Assembly (NCBI GenBank): GCA_035457345.1
Contig: DATIBT010000026.1
Location: 1 to 5,481 of the forward strand
DNA: 5,481 bases
Direction of reading: 5' to 3'
Source: DASTDY01 sp035457345
Lineage (GTDB): Bacteria; Patescibacteriota; Saccharimonadia; Saccharimonadales; EFPC-124
Shown here: piece after piece, positions 4,760-5,481 of the stretch
Layout: each line of letters starts with the position of its first letter
Numbering within the stretch: the first letter of the stretch is position 1
Position numbers and translations under genes: made by a program
The notes under the pieces: generated by a model
Database searches by the model: none
What the model was told of the DNA's origin: nothing
Seen by the model: only the letters and a program-made list of their open reading frames with translations

Positions 4760-5362
4760 GTGAATGAATTACAACTGGGCATTATCACGGCGCTTGTGCT
4801 CATTAATTTAGCTGCACTTACATGGGCGTCGTTTCAAGACCGTAAGGCTCGTCAAAAGCCGGCCCCTAAAATTTACGAGATTCATCTGGAAGGCACTAAA
4901 GTCTTTACCGATGTCGATCTCGCCGCTATCCAAAAAGCCGCCAATGAACAATTACAGCATGCCGCGGGCGAAGCGGCCCAGCGCTTGCAAAAATCGCTCA
5001 ATAATAGCGTTGATTCTGTCAGCTCTAACATAGCCGATAGCCTAGGCACCAATCTGAGGGCTGAATTTGAGAAATACCAGGTGAGCTTAAGCGCACTACG
5101 CGACCAGACCATTGGCGAGTTCAGTAAAATCCAACAAGAACTCGACCACCGCAAATTAGAGCTCATGGAGCATGTTGAGCGCGAAGTCGAAGCCGAAAAA
5201 GAGCGCCGCCTCCAGCACTTTAACGACCGTATTGGCGATGTGGTTACGGGCTACATATCTGAATCTCTCGGCAATCAGGTTGACCTGGGCGCCCAGTTGC
5301 CCTACATTTTACAGACGCTCGAAACACACAAAGAACAGATCAAAAAGGACGTACTAGTATGA
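4760..5362 (+). CDS. Membrane-anchored coiled-coil protein, ATP synthase subunit b-like architecture
   Basis: This is a 200-residue protein starting at GTG 4760. Residues 5-23 (QLGIITALVLINLAALTWA) form one TM segment, followed at once by a basic stop-transfer stretch (FQDRKARQKPAPK). A short YEIHLEGTKVF segment leads to a long helical region (about 52-165) rich in Ala, Gln, Glu, Lys and Leu (AIQKAANEQLQHAAGEAAQR, then EFSKIQQELDHRKLELMEHV and EREVEAEKERRLQHF) that should form a coiled coil. The end carries a possible globular cap (GDVVTGYISESLGNQVDL...LQTLETHKEQIKKDV). One TM plus a cytoplasmic coiled coil is the plan of F-type subunit b, but many stalk or scaffold proteins share it and I see no decisive b-family motif. 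The start has only a weak purine run (AGGG, 4746-4749, ten bases away) and follows the previous stop by 19 bases. Its TGA overlaps the next ATG in an ATGA pair, so translation is probably coupled and the three genes form one operon. Confidence 0.87.
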   Translation: MNELQLGIITALVLINLAALTWASFQDRKARQKPAPKIYEIHLEGTKVFTDVDLAAIQKAANEQLQHAAGEAAQRLQKSLNNSVDSVSSNIADSLGTNLRAEFEKYQVSLSALRDQTIGEFSKIQQELDHRKLELMEHVEREVEAEKERRLQHFNDRIGDVVTGYISESLGNQVDLGAQLPYILQTLETHKEQIKKDVLV

Positions 5363-5481
5363 CGTCGGGGGCGCCTCTGCAATTGCCTATGGATATGTAC
5401 TCGCCCACTCAGGTAAGCGGCGCGCTGCTAGCACTCCAAACGTATCGCAGTGAACTGCGCGATATTACTGTTCGGGCCAAG
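5359..5481 (+). CDS. Third gene of the cluster, first 41 codons (runs off right edge)
   Basis: ATG 5359 overlaps the TGA of the coiled-coil gene by four bases. The frame is open to the window edge and reads MTSGAPLQLPMDMYSPTQVS, then GALLALQTYRSELRDITVRAK. After a short Pro/Met-rich lead the segment from about residue 14 looks helical. It has no signal peptide or TM in the visible part. If the cluster follows the c-b-delta order of F-type ATP synthase operons, this would sit at the delta position, but 41 residues are too few to claim a family. Confidence 0.7.
   Translation, partial: MTSGAPLQLPMDMYSPTQVSGALLALQTYRSELRDITVRAK

Noticed and set aside
1..5481. CRISPR array, tRNA/rRNA, insertion sequence or long direct repeats
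   Set aside because: No regularly spaced repeats, cloverleaf with CCA-type end, rRNA-like sequence, transposase motif or terminal inverted repeats were seen. The only repeated structures are the two hairpins and the short promoter motif.

Overview
The window looks like chromosomal DNA of a small-genome bacterium of the candidate phyla radiation, most likely Saccharibacteria (TM7). That assignment is inference. It rests on compact packing with ATGA stop/start overlaps, several poorly known membrane and coiled-coil proteins, a compact PIF1-like helicase with a C-terminal W/R-type DNA-binding domain, and promoters placed almost directly on start codons. TGA is used as a stop for two genes (ends at 1249 and 5362). 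This argues against the Gracilibacteria/SR1 code. No rRNA, tRNA, CRISPR array or insertion sequence was seen.

Layout. (1) Positions 1-714, minus strand: the N-terminal 238 codons of an unrecognised soluble protein that runs off the left edge. (2) 715-784: a divergent promoter region serving both sides. (3) 785-1374, plus strand: a three-TM membrane protein resembling 2TM-type (PycTM-like) effectors, overlapping by four bases a 42-residue Lys/Pro-rich small protein. (4) 1386-1425: a perfect hairpin that abuts an extended -10 promoter. (5) 1426-2958: a PIF1/RecD-family helicase. (6) 3035-3736: an unrecognised 233-residue protein with clearly more GC-rich codon use than its neighbours, followed by a long GC-rich hairpin at 3751-3799. 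(7) 3868-5481: a three-gene run made of an exported beta-rich protein ending in a two-TM hairpin, a protein with an N-terminal TM anchor and a long coiled coil, and the first 41 codons of a third protein.

Two points stand out. Five promoters share the pattern TGNTATANT, and for at least two genes this box sits only 6-7 bases before the start codon, so those mRNAs should be leaderless. This moves the helicase start to GTG 1426. In the final cluster, the first gene has a signal-peptide reading upstream of any usable start. It joins an ATG at 3885 only if one base of a five-G run is removed, which suggests a frameshift, a sequence error or a non-standard start. The same gene ends in a helical hairpin whose RNP loop recalls ATP synthase subunit c, and the next gene has the plan of subunit b. 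The c-b-(delta?) order is suggestive, but the ion-binding carboxylate is absent, so this may be a diverged membrane-stalk complex rather than an ATP synthase.
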